Assembly (NCBI GenBank): GCA_039830055.1
Contig: CP140043.1
Coordinates: forward strand, 186,001 to 250,000
Origin: Buchnera aphidicola (Schlechtendalia peitan)
GTDB lineage: Bacteria > Pseudomonadota > Gammaproteobacteria > Enterobacterales > Enterobacteriaceae
Direction of reading: 5' to 3'
Length of the DNA stretch: 64,000 nt
The position numbers were made by a program, and so were the translations under genes. The notes under the pieces are model-generated. The model was not told where the DNA came from. It did not search any database and saw only the letters and a program-made list of their open reading frames with translations. Shown in pieces: positions 20,833-32,372 of the stretch; the first letter of the stretch is position 1; every line of letters starts with the position of its first letter.

Positions 20833-21762
20833 TTATCCTATTTGGCGAGTACCTAGAGTATCAAGTTTACAGATGTGTACAAACCCTTGATTAGTTTGTA
20901 AATAATGTTTATTAAGCCATTTCTCTACATTTTTTGCTGTGTCTAAATTATCAGAAATGACAAAAATAGTTGGTCCTGATCCTGATATTCCGCATCCTAT
21001 TGCTCCTATTTTTTTAGTTTCTTTTCTAGTTTTTAAAAAGTTGGGTAATAATTTAAGTCGATATGGTTCAGCGATAACATCGTTCATAAGTTTCGAAGCT
21101 AAACTAGGTTGCTGTGTATATAAAGAATGAATAAAGCCAGCTAAGTATCTACTATGTTCAATACATACATCTTTACTGTATTTTATAGGTAACATTGTTC
21201 TTGCATCTGATGTTGCAATTTTTATTCCTGGCCAGGCAATAGTCCATAACCAGTTTTTAAACATTGGTAATTTTTGACATATTATATTATTATTATTAAT
21301 TATTAATTGCAAACCACCTAAAAAGCATGGTGCGACATTATCATAATGTATGCTGCCAGATATTTGACCTTCTAATTCTCCCATAAGTAATAATAACTCA
21401 GTCGTTTTTATAGGATTATTAAAATATGCGTTCATAGCAGTAACAGAAGCAACAATAGAACAAGCACTAGATCCTAATCCTGATCCAATTGGCATATTTT
21501 TTTCTAAAATAATAGTAATCGGAAGATTTTTTTTAAGAATAGAGCAAAAATACGACCAACATTTCCATACTATATTATTATTAATACTGATTGGAAGTTG
21601 ATGTGAAAATGTTCCTGTATTTATTAGATGAAAAGTTTTTGAAGGAGTAATTGTAATAATATCTCCTAAAAATGATCCATCTATTGGTGCAATAGCAGCA
21701 CCTAGTACATCGAATCCAACTCCTACATTTCCAATGGACGCAGGAGAATAAAATTTTATCAC
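20833..21762 (-). CDS. thrB: Homoserine kinase
   Basis: GHMP-family kinase phosphorylating homoserine. The 309 residues contain the ATP-binding loop [17 protein letters not shown] (about residues 87-103), the N-terminal [18 protein letters not shown] and a C-terminal [10 protein letters not shown]. The start is 23 bp after the thrA stop and the stop 3 bp before thrC, so it is translated from the thrABC message. Confidence 0.97.
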   Translation of the reverse strand: MIKFYSPASIGNVGVGFDVLGAAIAPIDGSFLGDIITITPSKTFHLINTGTFSHQLPISINNNIVWKCWSYFCSILKKNLPITIILEKNMPIGSGLGSSACSIVASVTAMNAYFNNPIKTTELLLLMGELEGQISGSIHYDNVAPCFLGGLQLIINNNNIICQKLPMFKNWLWTIAWPGIKIATSDARTMLPIKYSKDVCIEHSRYLAGFIHSLYTQQPSLASKLMNDVIAEPYRLKLLPNFLKTRKETKKIGAIGCGISGSGPTIFVISDNLDTAKNVEKWLNKHYLQTNQGFVHICKLDTLGTRQIG

Positions 21763-21785
21763 TATTTAAACCCTTGTGTTTATAA

Positions 21786-24227
21786 TTATATTCGTAATAT
21801 ATCTGAAAATACTCCAGAAGCAGTGACACTATTTCCTGCTCCGTATCCTCGTAACAACAATGGAATTGGTTGATAATATTTGCTATAAAAAGCTAATGCA
21901 TTTTCTCCGTTTTTTATTGCATATAATGGATCTTTTTTGTCAATTTCATCTAATTTTACTTGGCATTGTCCTCCTTCTTTTATAATTCCTATAAATCTTA
22001 GAGTTTTTCCTATTTCTTTTGCTTTTTGTGTTCGTTCATAGAATACTTTATCTAATGTTTTAAGGTGAATCATGAAATTATCAGTATCTGATATACAATC
22101 AAAATTTTTAGGGAGTATAGGTTCAATATTGATATCATCTAACTCTAATTTTAATCCAATTTCTCTAGCTAATATTAGTAATTTTCTAGCTACATCTATT
22201 CCTGATAGATCATCTTTAGGATTTGGTTCAGTAAATCCTAATTCTTGTGCTTGTTTTATTGCTTCAGATAATAATACGTTATCTTCTAACTTTCCAAAAA
22301 TAAATGATAATGAGCCTGATAAAATTCCTCTAAAGCGTATTATTTTATCTCCAGTATAAAGTAACTTTTTTAAGTTTTCTATTACAGGTAAACCTGCACC
22401 AACATTAGTTTCATAGAGAAATTTCTTATTAGAACGTAAAGCAGCTGATCTAATATCGTGATAATGTTTTAAGCTAGATGTGTTTGCTTTTTTATTAGAT
22501 GTAACTATATTGAATCCGTTGATTAGAAATTTAGGATATTGATTTGCTATTTCTTGATCAGAAGTACAATCGACTATAACAGGATTAATTAGAGTATGTT
22601 TTTTAGATATATGTATTAAATCATTTATATGAAAAGATTTGTTTTCTTTTAAAAAATTTTTTTTCCAGTGATTTAAGTTGATTCCATTTTTATTTTTGAG
22701 AAATATTTTTGAATTGGCGATTCCATATACCCGAATGTCTATGTTTTTTAATTTTAGCCAATTTTGTTGAACATGTAATTGTTTTAATAAATTCTTTCCT
22801 ACTCCTCCAATACCTATTAAAAAAATTTCTATAATTCGATTTTTGTTAAATAAGAAATGATGTATAATTTTAATTCCGGGTATAGTAAATTCATTTTTTA
22901 TAACTATTGAAATTGAGTTTTCTGATGAACCCTGTGCAATGGCAAAGACGTCTATATTAGATGTACTTAGAGCAGAGAATATTTTTGCAAAAGCATGTGT
23001 TTGAATATTGATTTGAGATCCAATCACAGATATAACGGATAATTTTTCTATTATTTTTATGGGTTTTAATAATTTGTTCTTCAGTTCTAATTGAAACTCG
23101 TTTTCTAATATGTTGATAGCTTTTTTTGCATGATTTTGAGATATACAAAAATTAATATTGAATTCTGAAGAAGATTGTGTAATTAATATTATCCAGATTC
23201 CACTTAAAGATATAGCAGATAATGTTCTTGATGCTACTGTAATCATGTTATTCATTCCTGGTCCTGAGATATTAAACATGACTATGTTATTTAAATATGC
23301 AATCCCCTTTATAGGTGTTTGAATTTCGTCGGAATTTTCACAAATCATAGTTCCACTAGCGTTGGGATTTATAGTATTTTTTATTAAACACGGAATTTTA
23401 AATTGTTTAATAGGAATAATAGTTTTTGGATGTAATACTTGTGCTCCAAAATAAGAAAAATCCATAGCTTCTTTATATGAAAGAGATTTTAATAATTTAG
23501 CGTTTTCTACTGTTTTCGGATCGCATGTATATACTCCATCGACATCAGTCCAAATTTCACAAATTCTCCCTTCTAAGCATACAGATAAAATTGCTGCAGA
23601 ATAGTCAGATCCATTACGTCCTAATACAACTATTTTTTTTTCGTTGTCACTAGCAATAAAACCAGCCATTAATATAATATGATTTTTAGGTATATTTATT
23701 AAATTAATTCTTTTTTTAGAAGTTACAATATCAACAGTAGCATCTAAACAATCCCCCTGTGCTAGAAGATTTTTTCTCGGATCAATAATAGTAACGTGAT
23801 ATGACATAGATTTTAAAATACCATCCATAATATTTATGGATAACAATTCTCCATAGCAAATTATTTTAGCACGAATATTATCAGGACATTGATTTAATAA
23901 GTGTATTCCACGAAAAGTAGATTTTAATTTTTCAAACTTTTTGTTGATAATTGTTAAAGTTGTTTCATAAGGAAAATTATGGTTTTTTTGTTGTATTTGT
24001 GAAATTAGATTTAAAAAAAATTTTTTGACTTTATTTATTTCAGGTAATACATCACATTTTTCAATTGTTTGTTCAATTATACTAATTAAGGTATTAGTTA
24101 TTTTTTCGGGAGCAGAAAGTACAATAGCTACTTGTTCTTTTTCAAAACTTCTTTTAATAATATTAGCTACGGATAAAAATTTTGTAGCATTAGCTAGTGA
24201 AGTTCCACCAAATTTAAGTATTTTCAT
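21786..24227 (-). CDS. thrA: Bifunctional aspartokinase I / homoserine dehydrogenase I
   Basis: Catalyses the first and third steps from aspartate to threonine. The 813 residues (E. coli about 820) begin MKILKFGGTSLANATKFL, with the kinase region (VLGRNGSDYSAAIL, EIWTDVDGVYTCDP), two ACT-like regulatory domains near 310-460, then the dehydrogenase NAD-binding GIGGVGKNLLKQL and NVGAGLPVIENLKKLL, TEPNPKDDLSGIDVARKLLILARE. The regulatory serine/glycine patterns are recognisable but feedback sensitivity cannot be judged from sequence. It heads the operon; see the attenuator-like hairpin upstream. Confidence 0.97.
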   Translation of the reverse strand: MKILKFGGTSLANATKFLSVANIIKRSFEKEQVAIVLSAPEKITNTLISIIEQTIEKCDVLPEINKVKKFFLNLISQIQQKNHNFPYETTLTIINKKFEKLKSTFRGIHLLNQCPDNIRAKIICYGELLSINIMDGILKSMSYHVTIIDPRKNLLAQGDCLDATVDIVTSKKRINLINIPKNHIILMAGFIASDNEKKIVVLGRNGSDYSAAILSVCLEGRICEIWTDVDGVYTCDPKTVENAKLLKSLSYKEAMDFSYFGAQVLHPKTIIPIKQFKIPCLIKNTINPNASGTMICENSDEIQTPIKGIAYLNNIVMFNISGPGMNNMITVASRTLSAISLSGIWIILITQSSSEFNINFCISQNHAKKAINILENEFQLELKNKLLKPIKIIEKLSVISVIGSQINIQTHAFAKIFSALSTSNIDVFAIAQGSSENSISIVIKNEFTIPGIKIIHHFLFNKNRIIEIFLIGIGGVGKNLLKQLHVQQNWLKLKNIDIRVYGIANSKIFLKNKNGINLNHWKKNFLKENKSFHINDLIHISKKHTLINPVIVDCTSDQEIANQYPKFLINGFNIVTSNKKANTSSLKHYHDIRSAALRSNKKFLYETNVGAGLPVIENLKKLLYTGDKIIRFRGILSGSLSFIFGKLEDNVLLSEAIKQAQELGFTEPNPKDDLSGIDVARKLLILAREIGLKLELDDINIEPILPKNFDCISDTDNFMIHLKTLDKVFYERTQKAKEIGKTLRFIGIIKEGGQCQVKLDEIDKKDPLYAIKNGENALAFYSKYYQPIPLLLRGYGAGNSVTASGVFSDILRI

Positions 24228-25182
24228 ATTTTAAACATTCCTAAAGTAATATATAAGAAAAGCCCACACTTGAAAAAAGGGTAAGCTTTTGTACGAACAT
24301 ATAATTTAGTTTGTATTTAATTTAGATGCATTATTGCAAACAAATATGTTTTTAAAGTAGTAATTATGCATTTTAAATTTTTAAATGTACAAACTGAATT
24401 TAATATTAATTTTAATATCAAATATATTGAATTAAAATTTTTATTTATGACAAATTTATTACTTAATATATTATCATATCTGTAATGAAAATATTTTTAT
24501 TTAATTAAATTTATAATATCAATTAAAATTAACATTTTAGCTATTACTAATAGCTTAATATAATTATCAATATTCCTTCATACTATGAGAATTATAATGT
24601 AATTAATAGAAAATTCAGGGTATTATTTTTTTATTAGAAAAACATGTTTTAAATTACTGTACTAGAGAAAGAGATTAGTATGAAGTATAACAATAGTAAT
24701 AATTTAATAGTTTAATTGGGATTATTGTTTATTTTTTTAGCGGATTTACACAAAATTATTAATATTAGATATAAAATTTTTATAAGAATTACATTAATAT
24801 TATTTTAAACATTAAATAAAAGTTTTAAAGATTTTGGAAAAATATTTATTAAAATATTGGCAATAGTAGTTAATATTATTAACTTAAGATTCATTTATGG
24901 AAAATTTTATAACGTTTAAAATTATTTTAACTAAAATTTTGAGTTATTTTTGTTTTATAAGATATATATAAATACTAAAAAGTAAATATTGATATAGGTT
25001 GTGTTATGTAGATTTTTTTATAAAATATTGTTTTATAGTGACTCTATAGCAGTTATTTCATTTAATTGAAACATTATTTTTATATTTAAAATATACATAA
25101 TCTATGTTAGAATTTTTATAGAAAACTAATTTTATTGTTTATTAAATATTACGTGTATAAATGTGTTTATCGTAGTGTGTAA
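24228..25182. other. Long gene-free spacer between thrA and dksA
   Basis: Nearly 1 kb, very A+T-rich, between two minus-strand genes. Besides the hairpin at 24258-24290 I see no ORF with family motifs, no RNA gene and no repeat. In other Buchnera, as I recall, hpt, panC and panB lie here; translation of parts of the spacer shows frequent stops and nothing recognisable, so it is probably the eroded site of those genes. Confidence 0.55.
24258..24290 (-). promoter_or_regulatory. Attenuator-like hairpin in front of thrA
   Basis: On the thrA strand AAAAGCTTACCC (24290-24279) is followed after a short loop by GTGTGGGCTTTT (24269-24258) and then CTT, about 30 nt before the thrA ATG. Ten consecutive positions pair (two as G-U). 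The right arm differs by one base from the GTGCGGGCTTTT arm of the E. coli thr attenuator as I remember it. No Thr/Ile-rich leader peptide was found in the 150 bp upstream, so it may be a relic or a plain terminator-like element. Confidence 0.5.
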
Positions 25183-25206
25183 GTGAAACGGGGATTTCCC
25201 GTTCAC
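25183..25206. terminator. Hairpin downstream of dksA
   Basis: GTGAAACGGG and CCCGTTCAC form a stem of about nine pairs with one bulged A around a short loop, 23 bp past the dksA stop. It is the only G+C-rich element nearby. The T-rich flank is on the plus strand, so its polarity does not fit dksA well. Confidence 0.5.
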
Positions 25207-25228
25207 TATAATATTTTTCAAGAAAATT

Positions 25229-25684
25229 TTACCCTAACATTTGTTTTTCTCGAATTTCTGATAATGTTTTGCAATCTATGCACAAGTTAGCAGTAGGTCT
25301 AGCTTCTAATCTGCGTATTCCAATTTCTACTCCACATGATTCACAATATCCAAAATCATTTTCTTCAACTTTTTTTAAAGTTTTTTCTATTTTATTGATT
25401 AGTTTTCTTTCTCTATCTCTGTGCCGTAATGCAAAACTAAATTCTTCTTCTTGTACGGCACGATCAATAGGATCTGGAAAATTTGTAGCTTTTTCTTGTA
25501 TATACAGTGTTTTTTTAGATTTTCCGTTTTTTAATTGATTTGCCCAAGCAATAAGAATTTTTTTAAAGTGATTAATTTGTTTTGTATTCATGTATTTTTC
25601 ACTTTTTTTATATTCATATGGTTGTACCCCTGCTATAAACAATATACTTAAAGAAGATCTCTTTTTATTTTTTTCTTTTTGCAT
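25229..25684 (-). CDS. dksA: RNA polymerase-binding transcription factor DksA
   Basis: Binds RNA polymerase through its secondary channel and works with ppGpp. At 151 residues it matches the E. coli length. It has the N-terminal [15 protein letters not shown], the coiled-coil tip [14 protein letters not shown] with the acidic Asp pair, and the zinc finger C-x2-C...C-x2-C in [18 protein letters not shown] and LCIDC. High conservation in such a reduced genome points to a kept global regulator. It is monocistronic, divergent from truA. Confidence 0.97.
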   Translation of the reverse strand: MQKEKNKKRSSLSILFIAGVQPYEYKKSEKYMNTKQINHFKKILIAWANQLKNGKSKKTLYIQEKATNFPDPIDRAVQEEEFSFALRHRDRERKLINKIEKTLKKVEENDFGYCESCGVEIGIRRLEARPTANLCIDCKTLSEIREKQMLG

Positions 25685-26033
25685 GATATATGTCCTATAA
25701 ATATATTATTTTTAAAATAAAGTATTTACTTTATAAAGTACAATAGAGTTTATACATTAAGCATATAGTTTAAATTTTCTATTTTTTAACAATTTTAGAA
25801 TTTTTACCATAAAGTAATGTTATTTTAAAGAATTTTATTATTAGTTTTCTCGATAATATCAAAATATAAAATTATTGTAAATTTTATACTTTTTTAACAA
25901 TATTGTTGTTTTTCTATAAAAACGTAGTGTTATACATTCTAATTCAAGTATAGTAACTAAATATATAAAAATTTTGAATATAAGATAAAATAGTATTTTT
26001 ATATTTTATATATATAATTTAGAGTAATTTTTT
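25685..26033. other. Divergent spacer dksA/truA
   Basis: About 350 bp of A+T-rich DNA between divergent genes; promoters of both should lie here but no single candidate stands out. No ORF, RNA or repeat recognised. Confidence 0.55.
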
Positions 26034-26846
26034 ATGAAAAATAGAGTTAATTATATAAAAATTGCATTAGGAATTGAATATCAAGGAAGTAATTATCATG
26101 GTTGGCAATGTCAAAAATTTGTATTGAATATTCAAGAACAAGTAGAAGTAGCATTATCAATAATAGCTAATCATACAGTAAAGATTTATTGTGCTGGAAG
26201 AACTGATACTGGTGTGCACAGTACTGAACAAGTTGCTCATTTTTATACTTGTTCAATAAGAAGTTATAAATCTTGGATTTTTGGAGTAAATCACTATTTA
26301 CCTCGAGATATTTCTGTATTGTGGATAAAAGAAGTCCCAAAATTTTTTCATGCACGTTATAGTGCTTTATCACGAAGGTATCGTTATGTAATTTATAATT
26401 ATAAGTATCGTTCGTCTGTTTTATTTAAAGGATTATATAGTTTTTATAAAAAGTTAGATGTTATTAAAATGAATCGTGCTGCTAGATATTTAATTGGAAA
26501 ACATGATTTTACTTCTTTTCGATCTGTTAATTGTCAATCAGTAACTCCTGTTCGAAGAATTATATCTTTAAACATTTTCAAAATACATCGATTAGTAATT
26601 GTAGATATTACAGCGAGTTCTTTTTTACATCATATGGTTAGAAATATTGTTGGATGCTTGATTGATATAGGTATATCTAAATATAGTGAACATTGGATAA
26701 AGGAGTTATTATTATCTAAAGATAGAAGATTAGCGTCTCCAACTGCGAAGCCTGAAGGTTTATATTTAGTTAAAGTAACATATCCAAATATTTTTAATTT
26801 ACCCAATTCTAAGATAGGTCCTTTCTTTATATATAAAAAAGAATAA
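26034..26846 (+). CDS. truA: tRNA pseudouridine(38-40) synthase
   Basis: Makes pseudouridine at positions 38-40 of the tRNA anticodon stem. The 270-residue protein has the catalytic Asp in GRTDTGVHSTEQVAHF (about residue 60), YHGWQCQ near the N-terminus, RRYRYVIYN, and SFLHHMVRNIVGCL near the C-terminus. It is followed by about 200 bp without a gene before mrcB. Confidence 0.95.
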   Translation: MKNRVNYIKIALGIEYQGSNYHGWQCQKFVLNIQEQVEVALSIIANHTVKIYCAGRTDTGVHSTEQVAHFYTCSIRSYKSWIFGVNHYLPRDISVLWIKEVPKFFHARYSALSRRYRYVIYNYKYRSSVLFKGLYSFYKKLDVIKMNRAARYLIGKHDFTSFRSVNCQSVTPVRRIISLNIFKIHRLVIVDITASSFLHHMVRNIVGCLIDIGISKYSEHWIKELLLSKDRRLASPTAKPEGLYLVKVTYPNIFNLPNSKIGPFFIYKKE

Positions 26847-27052
26847 TATTAGTGTTTATAAAAATGTTGTGAATTATATAGTTTTTAAAATATAAAATAT
26901 ATTTGTATTAGTGCGCGTTTTAGTAGTTATTATCGTAATAATTTTATATCTTTGTGTGATATTATTTTCCAAAGTTTGTCAATTTTTTACTAATTTATAT
27001 TGGTGTAAATGTTGTAGTAGTATTTTTTTATATAGTACAAAGGCTATTAGTA

Positions 27053-29281
27053 ATGCATAGACTGAATATTAAATTCAATATGATTTTTGTAATAAAGTTA
27101 ATTACTTTTTTTATTTTTTTAATAATATTATATGGATTTTTTTTATATTCTAAAATTAGTTTTTTTATAAATGAGAGAATGTGGCAATTTCCTATATCCA
27201 TATATAGTCGAATAATTACTCTAGAACCTGGGAGTAATTATACTAAACGAGAAATAATTTCTATATTAAAAAGTATTCGGTACAGATATGTATCTGTTTT
27301 AAAAAATCCTGGAGAATTTATTATAAAAAAAAATAGTATAACGTTAATAAGACGATCTTTTCATTTTCCTGATGGAAAAGAGGGGAAAATTTATGCTAAA
27401 TTATATTTTGATAACGATGTATTAACTAAAATAAAAAACTTGAATAATAACAACAATTTTGGGTTGTTAAAATTAGATCCTCAGTTAATTACTATGTTAC
27501 CTTCTTCAAACGGAGAACAACGACTTTTTTTACCTAGAAAATATTATCCAAAAATGTTAATTGATATACTATTAACTACAGAAGATCGATATTTTTATAA
27601 TCATGATGGTATTAATGTTCATTCTATTTTTCGAGCTTTTCTAGCTAATATTAACGCTGGTTACACTATTCAAGGAGGTAGTACTCTTACTCAGCAATTA
27701 GTAAAGAATTTATTTTTAACTAATACACGATCGCTATGGAGAAAAATAAACGAAATATATATGGCATTAATAATGGATTGGAAATATTCTAAGGATAGAA
27801 TTTTAGAATTATATTTAAATGAGGTATATTTAGGACAAGATGGCAGTAAACAAATTCGAGGATTTCCATTAGCTAGTTTGTATTATTTTGGTTTGCCTAT
27901 AAATGAACTAAGTCTTGATCAATATGCATTACTTGTTGGTATGATGAAGGGCGCTTCTTTATATAATCCCTGGAACCATCCTAAAATAACATTAAATCGG
28001 CGTAATGTTGTATTATATATGTTGTTAAAACAAAACATTATTAATGATGAATTATATCATTTTCTTATTAGAAAACCTCTAAAAGTTCAATCTCGTAGTA
28101 GTATTCTTTCATCTAAAACTGCATTTATACAAGTAGTTAAGAAGGAATTAAAAGAAAAATTAGGTAATACTATTAAACATTTTTCAGGTATAAAAATTTT
28201 TACTACGTTAGATTTAATATCTCAAATGTCTGCAGAAAATTCAGTAAAAAATGTTGTACCTTTATTAAAGAAAGAAAAAAATCTTAAAGATTTAGAAACA
28301 GCAATGATTGTAATTGATAAATTTAGTGGGGAAATTCAAAGTGTATTAGGTAGTTCTGATTCTGGAATTTTAGGGTATAATCGTGCCATTAAAGCTCGTC
28401 GTTCTATTGGTTCATTATCTAAACCTATAACGTATTTAGCTGCGCTATCAAAACCTGAAAAGTTTAATTTAAATACTTGGATTTCAGATGAACCTATTTC
28501 TATAAAATTAAAAAATGGAACTATTTGGAAACCTAAAAATGATAATTTTAAATTTACTAAAAAAGTGATGTTGATTGATGCGTTAACTTATTCTATTAAT
28601 ATTCCTACAGTAAATTTAAGTTTTAAAATAGGATTAGAACAATTAGTAAATACTTGGGTACAACTGGGGTTAAAACATGATCAAGTATTTGCAATTCCTT
28701 CTATGTCTTTAGGATCAATTAACTTAACTCCTATGGAGGTAGCTAAAGTATTTCAAGTGATAGCAAGTGGAGGAAATAAATCAAATTTGTCTGCTATTCG
28801 AGCGGTAATGACGAATAGAGGAGATATATTATATAATAGTTTACCTCAATCCGAAAAAGTAGCATCAATACAAGCAGCGTATTTAACGTTATATGCTATG
28901 CAATCGGTAGTTAAACATGGTACAGCCAAACAATTAGGATTGTTGTTTCAAGATACTCATTTAGCAGGAAAAACGGGAACAACAAATAACTTAGTTGATA
29001 GTTGGTTTGTAGGAATTGATGGAAAGCAGGTAGTAGTAGTTTGGGTTGGAAGAGATAATAATCAATCGACACAGTTTTATGGATCTTCTGGTGCAATGCG
29101 AATTTATCGAAATTATTTAAAATTTAATAAACCAACACCTTTAATTTTATTACTTCCTGATAGCATCAATATGCTTAATATTAATTTAGAAGGAGACATA
29201 ATGTGTGATTTACATCCTAATAAAAAAATTTATCGTTATTTACCAATATGGAATAAAAATAAAAAAATTTTGTGTAAATAG
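27053..29281 (+). CDS. mrcB: Penicillin-binding protein 1b (bifunctional)
   Basis: Inner-membrane enzyme that polymerises lipid II and cross-links peptidoglycan. The 742 residues begin with a short cytoplasmic tail and one membrane segment (about residues 10-32), shorter than E. coli PBP1b. The glycosyltransferase domain shows EDRYFYNHDGIN and GGSTLTQQLVKNLFL; the transpeptidase shows the SxxK serine in RSIGSLSKP, SxN in SINIPTVN and KTGTTNN. An A9 run at 27325-27333 is in frame. It depends on the lipid II genes at 47-54 kb. Confidence 0.95.
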   Translation: MHRLNIKFNMIFVIKLITFFIFLIILYGFFLYSKISFFINERMWQFPISIYSRIITLEPGSNYTKREIISILKSIRYRYVSVLKNPGEFIIKKNSITLIRRSFHFPDGKEGKIYAKLYFDNDVLTKIKNLNNNNNFGLLKLDPQLITMLPSSNGEQRLFLPRKYYPKMLIDILLTTEDRYFYNHDGINVHSIFRAFLANINAGYTIQGGSTLTQQLVKNLFLTNTRSLWRKINEIYMALIMDWKYSKDRILELYLNEVYLGQDGSKQIRGFPLASLYYFGLPINELSLDQYALLVGMMKGASLYNPWNHPKITLNRRNVVLYMLLKQNIINDELYHFLIRKPLKVQSRSSILSSKTAFIQVVKKELKEKLGNTIKHFSGIKIFTTLDLISQMSAENSVKNVVPLLKKEKNLKDLETAMIVIDKFSGEIQSVLGSSDSGILGYNRAIKARRSIGSLSKPITYLAALSKPEKFNLNTWISDEPISIKLKNGTIWKPKNDNFKFTKKVMLIDALTYSINIPTVNLSFKIGLEQLVNTWVQLGLKHDQVFAIPSMSLGSINLTPMEVAKVFQVIASGGNKSNLSAIRAVMTNRGDILYNSLPQSEKVASIQAAYLTLYAMQSVVKHGTAKQLGLLFQDTHLAGKTGTTNNLVDSWFVGIDGKQVVVVWVGRDNNQSTQFYGSSGAMRIYRNYLKFNKPTPLILLLPDSINMLNINLEGDIMCDLHPNKKIYRYLPIWNKNKKILCK

Positions 29282-29855
29282 TTAATTTTTTAAAGTGTTT
29301 ACACGTATTAGTATTAATTTAAAAATTTTTAAATAATATTAAATATTGTAATCAGAATTTATATCTCATAATATTTTATAAATAATTTAGGCACATATTA
29401 TTATTTAGAATTATTAAAAATTTTTCTGTATATTCGTAATTATTAAAAAATATTAATTTTAATTAAAATATCATTATTATAATGATTTGTTTTTTGATAC
29501 ATATTTTTAATATGTATAAATTTTAATATATATAATTTATACTGTTTATAGTTTCGAACTGTTATATAGAATTATATTTTTTAGTATATAGTATTGACAT
29601 ATGAAATAAATAATTTATTGAAATCGTATTTTCAATATTTTTTTAAAACATTAAAGATATTATTAAAAAATTTTTAGTTATATATTTATAAGACGTTTTC
29701 ATAAACTTTATTTTTTAAAATAAAATATTAACATTTTATCTTAAGTTGAAATAATTTCATTATTTATCATATGAAACATTTACAAATAATTTTTAATAGA
29801 TTTTATATAATATATAAGATTTTAACGTTTTATTTAAATATGAGTATGACTGGAT
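29282..29855. other. Gene-free spacer mrcB/secA
   Basis: About 570 bp, nearly all A and T, upstream of secA. No secM-like ORF, RNA gene or hairpin with G+C content was seen; it presumably holds the secA promoter. Confidence 0.55.
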
Positions 29856-32372
29856 ATGATAATTAAATTTTTTAGTAAGTTGTTTGGTAATCGTAATAAT
29901 CGGATATTAGAGAGAATTCAAACAATAATAAAAAAAATTAATAATTTAGAAAGCGAATTTTCAAAATTGTCTAATAAAGAACTTCAGGATAAAACTATTT
30001 TTTTTAAAAATTGTTTAAAAAATGGCTATAAATTAAATAGCTTATTGCCTGAAGCGTTTGCGACGGTAAGAGAAGCTAGCAAACGAGTATTTGGCATGCG
30101 GCATTTTGATGTTCAACTATTAGGTGGAATTGTTTTACATTATGGATGTGTTGCAGAAATGAAAACTGGTGAAGGAAAGACTTTAATGTCGACATTGCCT
30201 GCATATTTAAACGCTTTAGAAGGAAAAGGTGTTCATATTGTTACTATGAATGATTATCTTGCTGAAAGGGATGCGGAAAATAATAAAGTTTTATTTAATT
30301 TTCTCGGGTTAACTGTTGGTGTAAATATTTCAGGTGTATCTTCTGAATTAAAAAGAAAAGCCTATTTTTCTGATATAACATATGGTACTAATAATGAGTA
30401 TGGATTTGATTATTTAAGAGATAATATGGTATATCATCGAAAAGATAGAGTGCAAAGAAATTTAAATTTTGCATTAATCGATGAGGTAGATTCAATTTTA
30501 ATAGATGAAGCAAGAACGCCATTAGTCATTTCTGGATCTTTAGAAGATAGTTCTGAAATATATTTTAAAATTAATAAAATTGTATCTCAGTTGATACCAC
30601 AAAAACAAGAAGATTCCTCTGAATTTTGTGGAATAGGTCATTTTTATATTGATGAAAAGCAACGTCAAGTTCATTTAACAGAAAGAGGTTTAACAAAAAT
30701 TGAACAATGGTTAATGAAAAATAAATTAATAAAAAGTGAAAAATTGTTATACGTATCTAATAATATTGTGTTTATACATCATGTTATAGTAGCTTTACGT
30801 GCCCATACCTTGTTCTTTAGAAATGTTGATTATATTGTTAAGAACAATACGATAGTTATCGTAGATGAACATACTGGAAGAACTATGGATGGGAAAAGAT
30901 GGTCTGATGGTTTGCATCAAGCGATAGAAGCTAAAGAAAACGTCAAGATAAGAAGTGAAAGTCAGACATTAGCATCGATTACTTTTCAGAATTATTTTAG
31001 ATTGTATAATAAATTGTCTGGAATGACTGGTACTGCTGCTACAGAAGCTTCGGAATTGAGTTCTATTTATAATTTAAACACAGTTATTATACCCACTAAT
31101 CGTCCTATGATACGGAATGATATGCCTGATGTGATATATATGACAGAATTAGAAAAATTAGATGCTATTATCAAAGATATTCAAGAATGCATGAAACGCA
31201 GTCAACCAGTTTTAGTTGGAACGGTTTCTATTGAAAAATCTGAGTTAATTTCTAATCGCTTAATTGAATTAGGTATTAAACACAACGTGTTAAATGCGAA
31301 ATTTCATTCTAAAGAAGCTGATATTATTGCTCAAGCAGGAAAGTTGAATGCAGTTACAATTGCAACTAATATGGCTGGTCGAGGTACTGATATAGTATTA
31401 GGTGGAAGTTTAAAATTTAATTTAATTAATACACAAAATCGTAATGATAAAGAAATAAGAAATTTAAAGAAAAATTGGAAGATAGAACATGATCTTGTTT
31501 TACAGTCTGGTGGCTTGCATATTATAGGTACAGAAAGACATGAATCTAGAAGAATCGATAATCAATTAAGGGGTCGATCTGGTCGTCAAGGTGATGCAGG
31601 TTCATCTCGATTTTATTTATCTATGGAAGATTCTTTAATGCGAATTTTTTCTTCTGATAGAATCATTAAAGTTATGAAAGCGTTAGGAATGAAAAATGGT
31701 GAAGCTATTACTCATCCTTTTGTAACTAAAGCAATTTCTAATGCTCAAAAAAAAGTAGAAAATAGAAACTTTGACATTCGTAAGCAATTATTAGAATATG
31801 ATGATGTTACTAATGAACAACGACGAATTATTTATTATCAAAGGAATTGTATAATCGATTCTGAAGATATTAGTAGTGTCATTAGAAGAATTTTTTATGA
31901 TGTGTTTGTTGATGTTGTTAATAAATATATTAAAAAGAATTCATTGAAAGAGACATGGAAAATATCTGAATTAGAAGTATGTTTACTTAATGATTTTGAT
32001 TTATCTTGTTCAATTATTAAGTGGTTAGAATCTAGTCGTAAATTATGTATAGAAGATTTAATTAAAAAGATATTAAAATGTTCTGATGTACATTATGAAA
32101 ATAAGAAGAAAATTTTTGGATTAGATAATATACAACAATTAGAAAAGTCCATTACAATTGAAATATTGGATACGTTTTGGAAGGAACATTTATTTTCTAT
32201 GGACTATTTGCGTCAAGGTATTCATTTAAGAGGATATGCACAAAAACATCCACAACAAGAATATAAAAAAGAATCTTTTTTAATGTTTACATCTATGTTG
32301 GAATTGTTAAAATATGAGATTGTTTCTACTTTGTGCAAAATTAATTTATATACTAAAACTGTTGAAATATAG
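29856..32372 (+). CDS. secA: SecA preprotein translocase ATPase, short C-terminus
   Basis: Motor of the Sec pathway, driving unfolded preproteins through SecYEG. The 838 residues start [14 protein letters not shown], with Walker [11 protein letters not shown], Walker B region [26 protein letters not shown], the arginine-finger GRSGRQGD, and the helical scaffold ending [23 protein letters not shown]. The protein stops at [21 protein letters not shown] and lacks the linker and Cys-rich zinc tail (C-x-C-x8-C-[HC]) that binds SecB and lipids in E. coli. No continuation is seen in other frames after the stop. Confidence 0.96.
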   Translation: MIIKFFSKLFGNRNNRILERIQTIIKKINNLESEFSKLSNKELQDKTIFFKNCLKNGYKLNSLLPEAFATVREASKRVFGMRHFDVQLLGGIVLHYGCVAEMKTGEGKTLMSTLPAYLNALEGKGVHIVTMNDYLAERDAENNKVLFNFLGLTVGVNISGVSSELKRKAYFSDITYGTNNEYGFDYLRDNMVYHRKDRVQRNLNFALIDEVDSILIDEARTPLVISGSLEDSSEIYFKINKIVSQLIPQKQEDSSEFCGIGHFYIDEKQRQVHLTERGLTKIEQWLMKNKLIKSEKLLYVSNNIVFIHHVIVALRAHTLFFRNVDYIVKNNTIVIVDEHTGRTMDGKRWSDGLHQAIEAKENVKIRSESQTLASITFQNYFRLYNKLSGMTGTAATEASELSSIYNLNTVIIPTNRPMIRNDMPDVIYMTELEKLDAIIKDIQECMKRSQPVLVGTVSIEKSELISNRLIELGIKHNVLNAKFHSKEADIIAQAGKLNAVTIATNMAGRGTDIVLGGSLKFNLINTQNRNDKEIRNLKKNWKIEHDLVLQSGGLHIIGTERHESRRIDNQLRGRSGRQGDAGSSRFYLSMEDSLMRIFSSDRIIKVMKALGMKNGEAITHPFVTKAISNAQKKVENRNFDIRKQLLEYDDVTNEQRRIIYYQRNCIIDSEDISSVIRRIFYDVFVDVVNKYIKKNSLKETWKISELEVCLLNDFDLSCSIIKWLESSRKLCIEDLIKKILKCSDVHYENKKKIFGLDNIQQLEKSITIEILDTFWKEHLFSMDYLRQGIHLRGYAQKHPQQEYKKESFLMFTSMLELLKYEIVSTLCKINLYTKTVEI

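Noticed and set aside
24306..24371. A 21-codon minus-strand ORF upstream of thrA as a thr leader peptide
   Set aside because: Its length is right but it has only one Thr codon and two or three Ile/Leu codons, so it cannot sense threonine and isoleucine charging; probably chance.
29282..29855. secM-like leader before secA
   Set aside because: No ORF with a signal sequence or arrest motif was found in the spacer.
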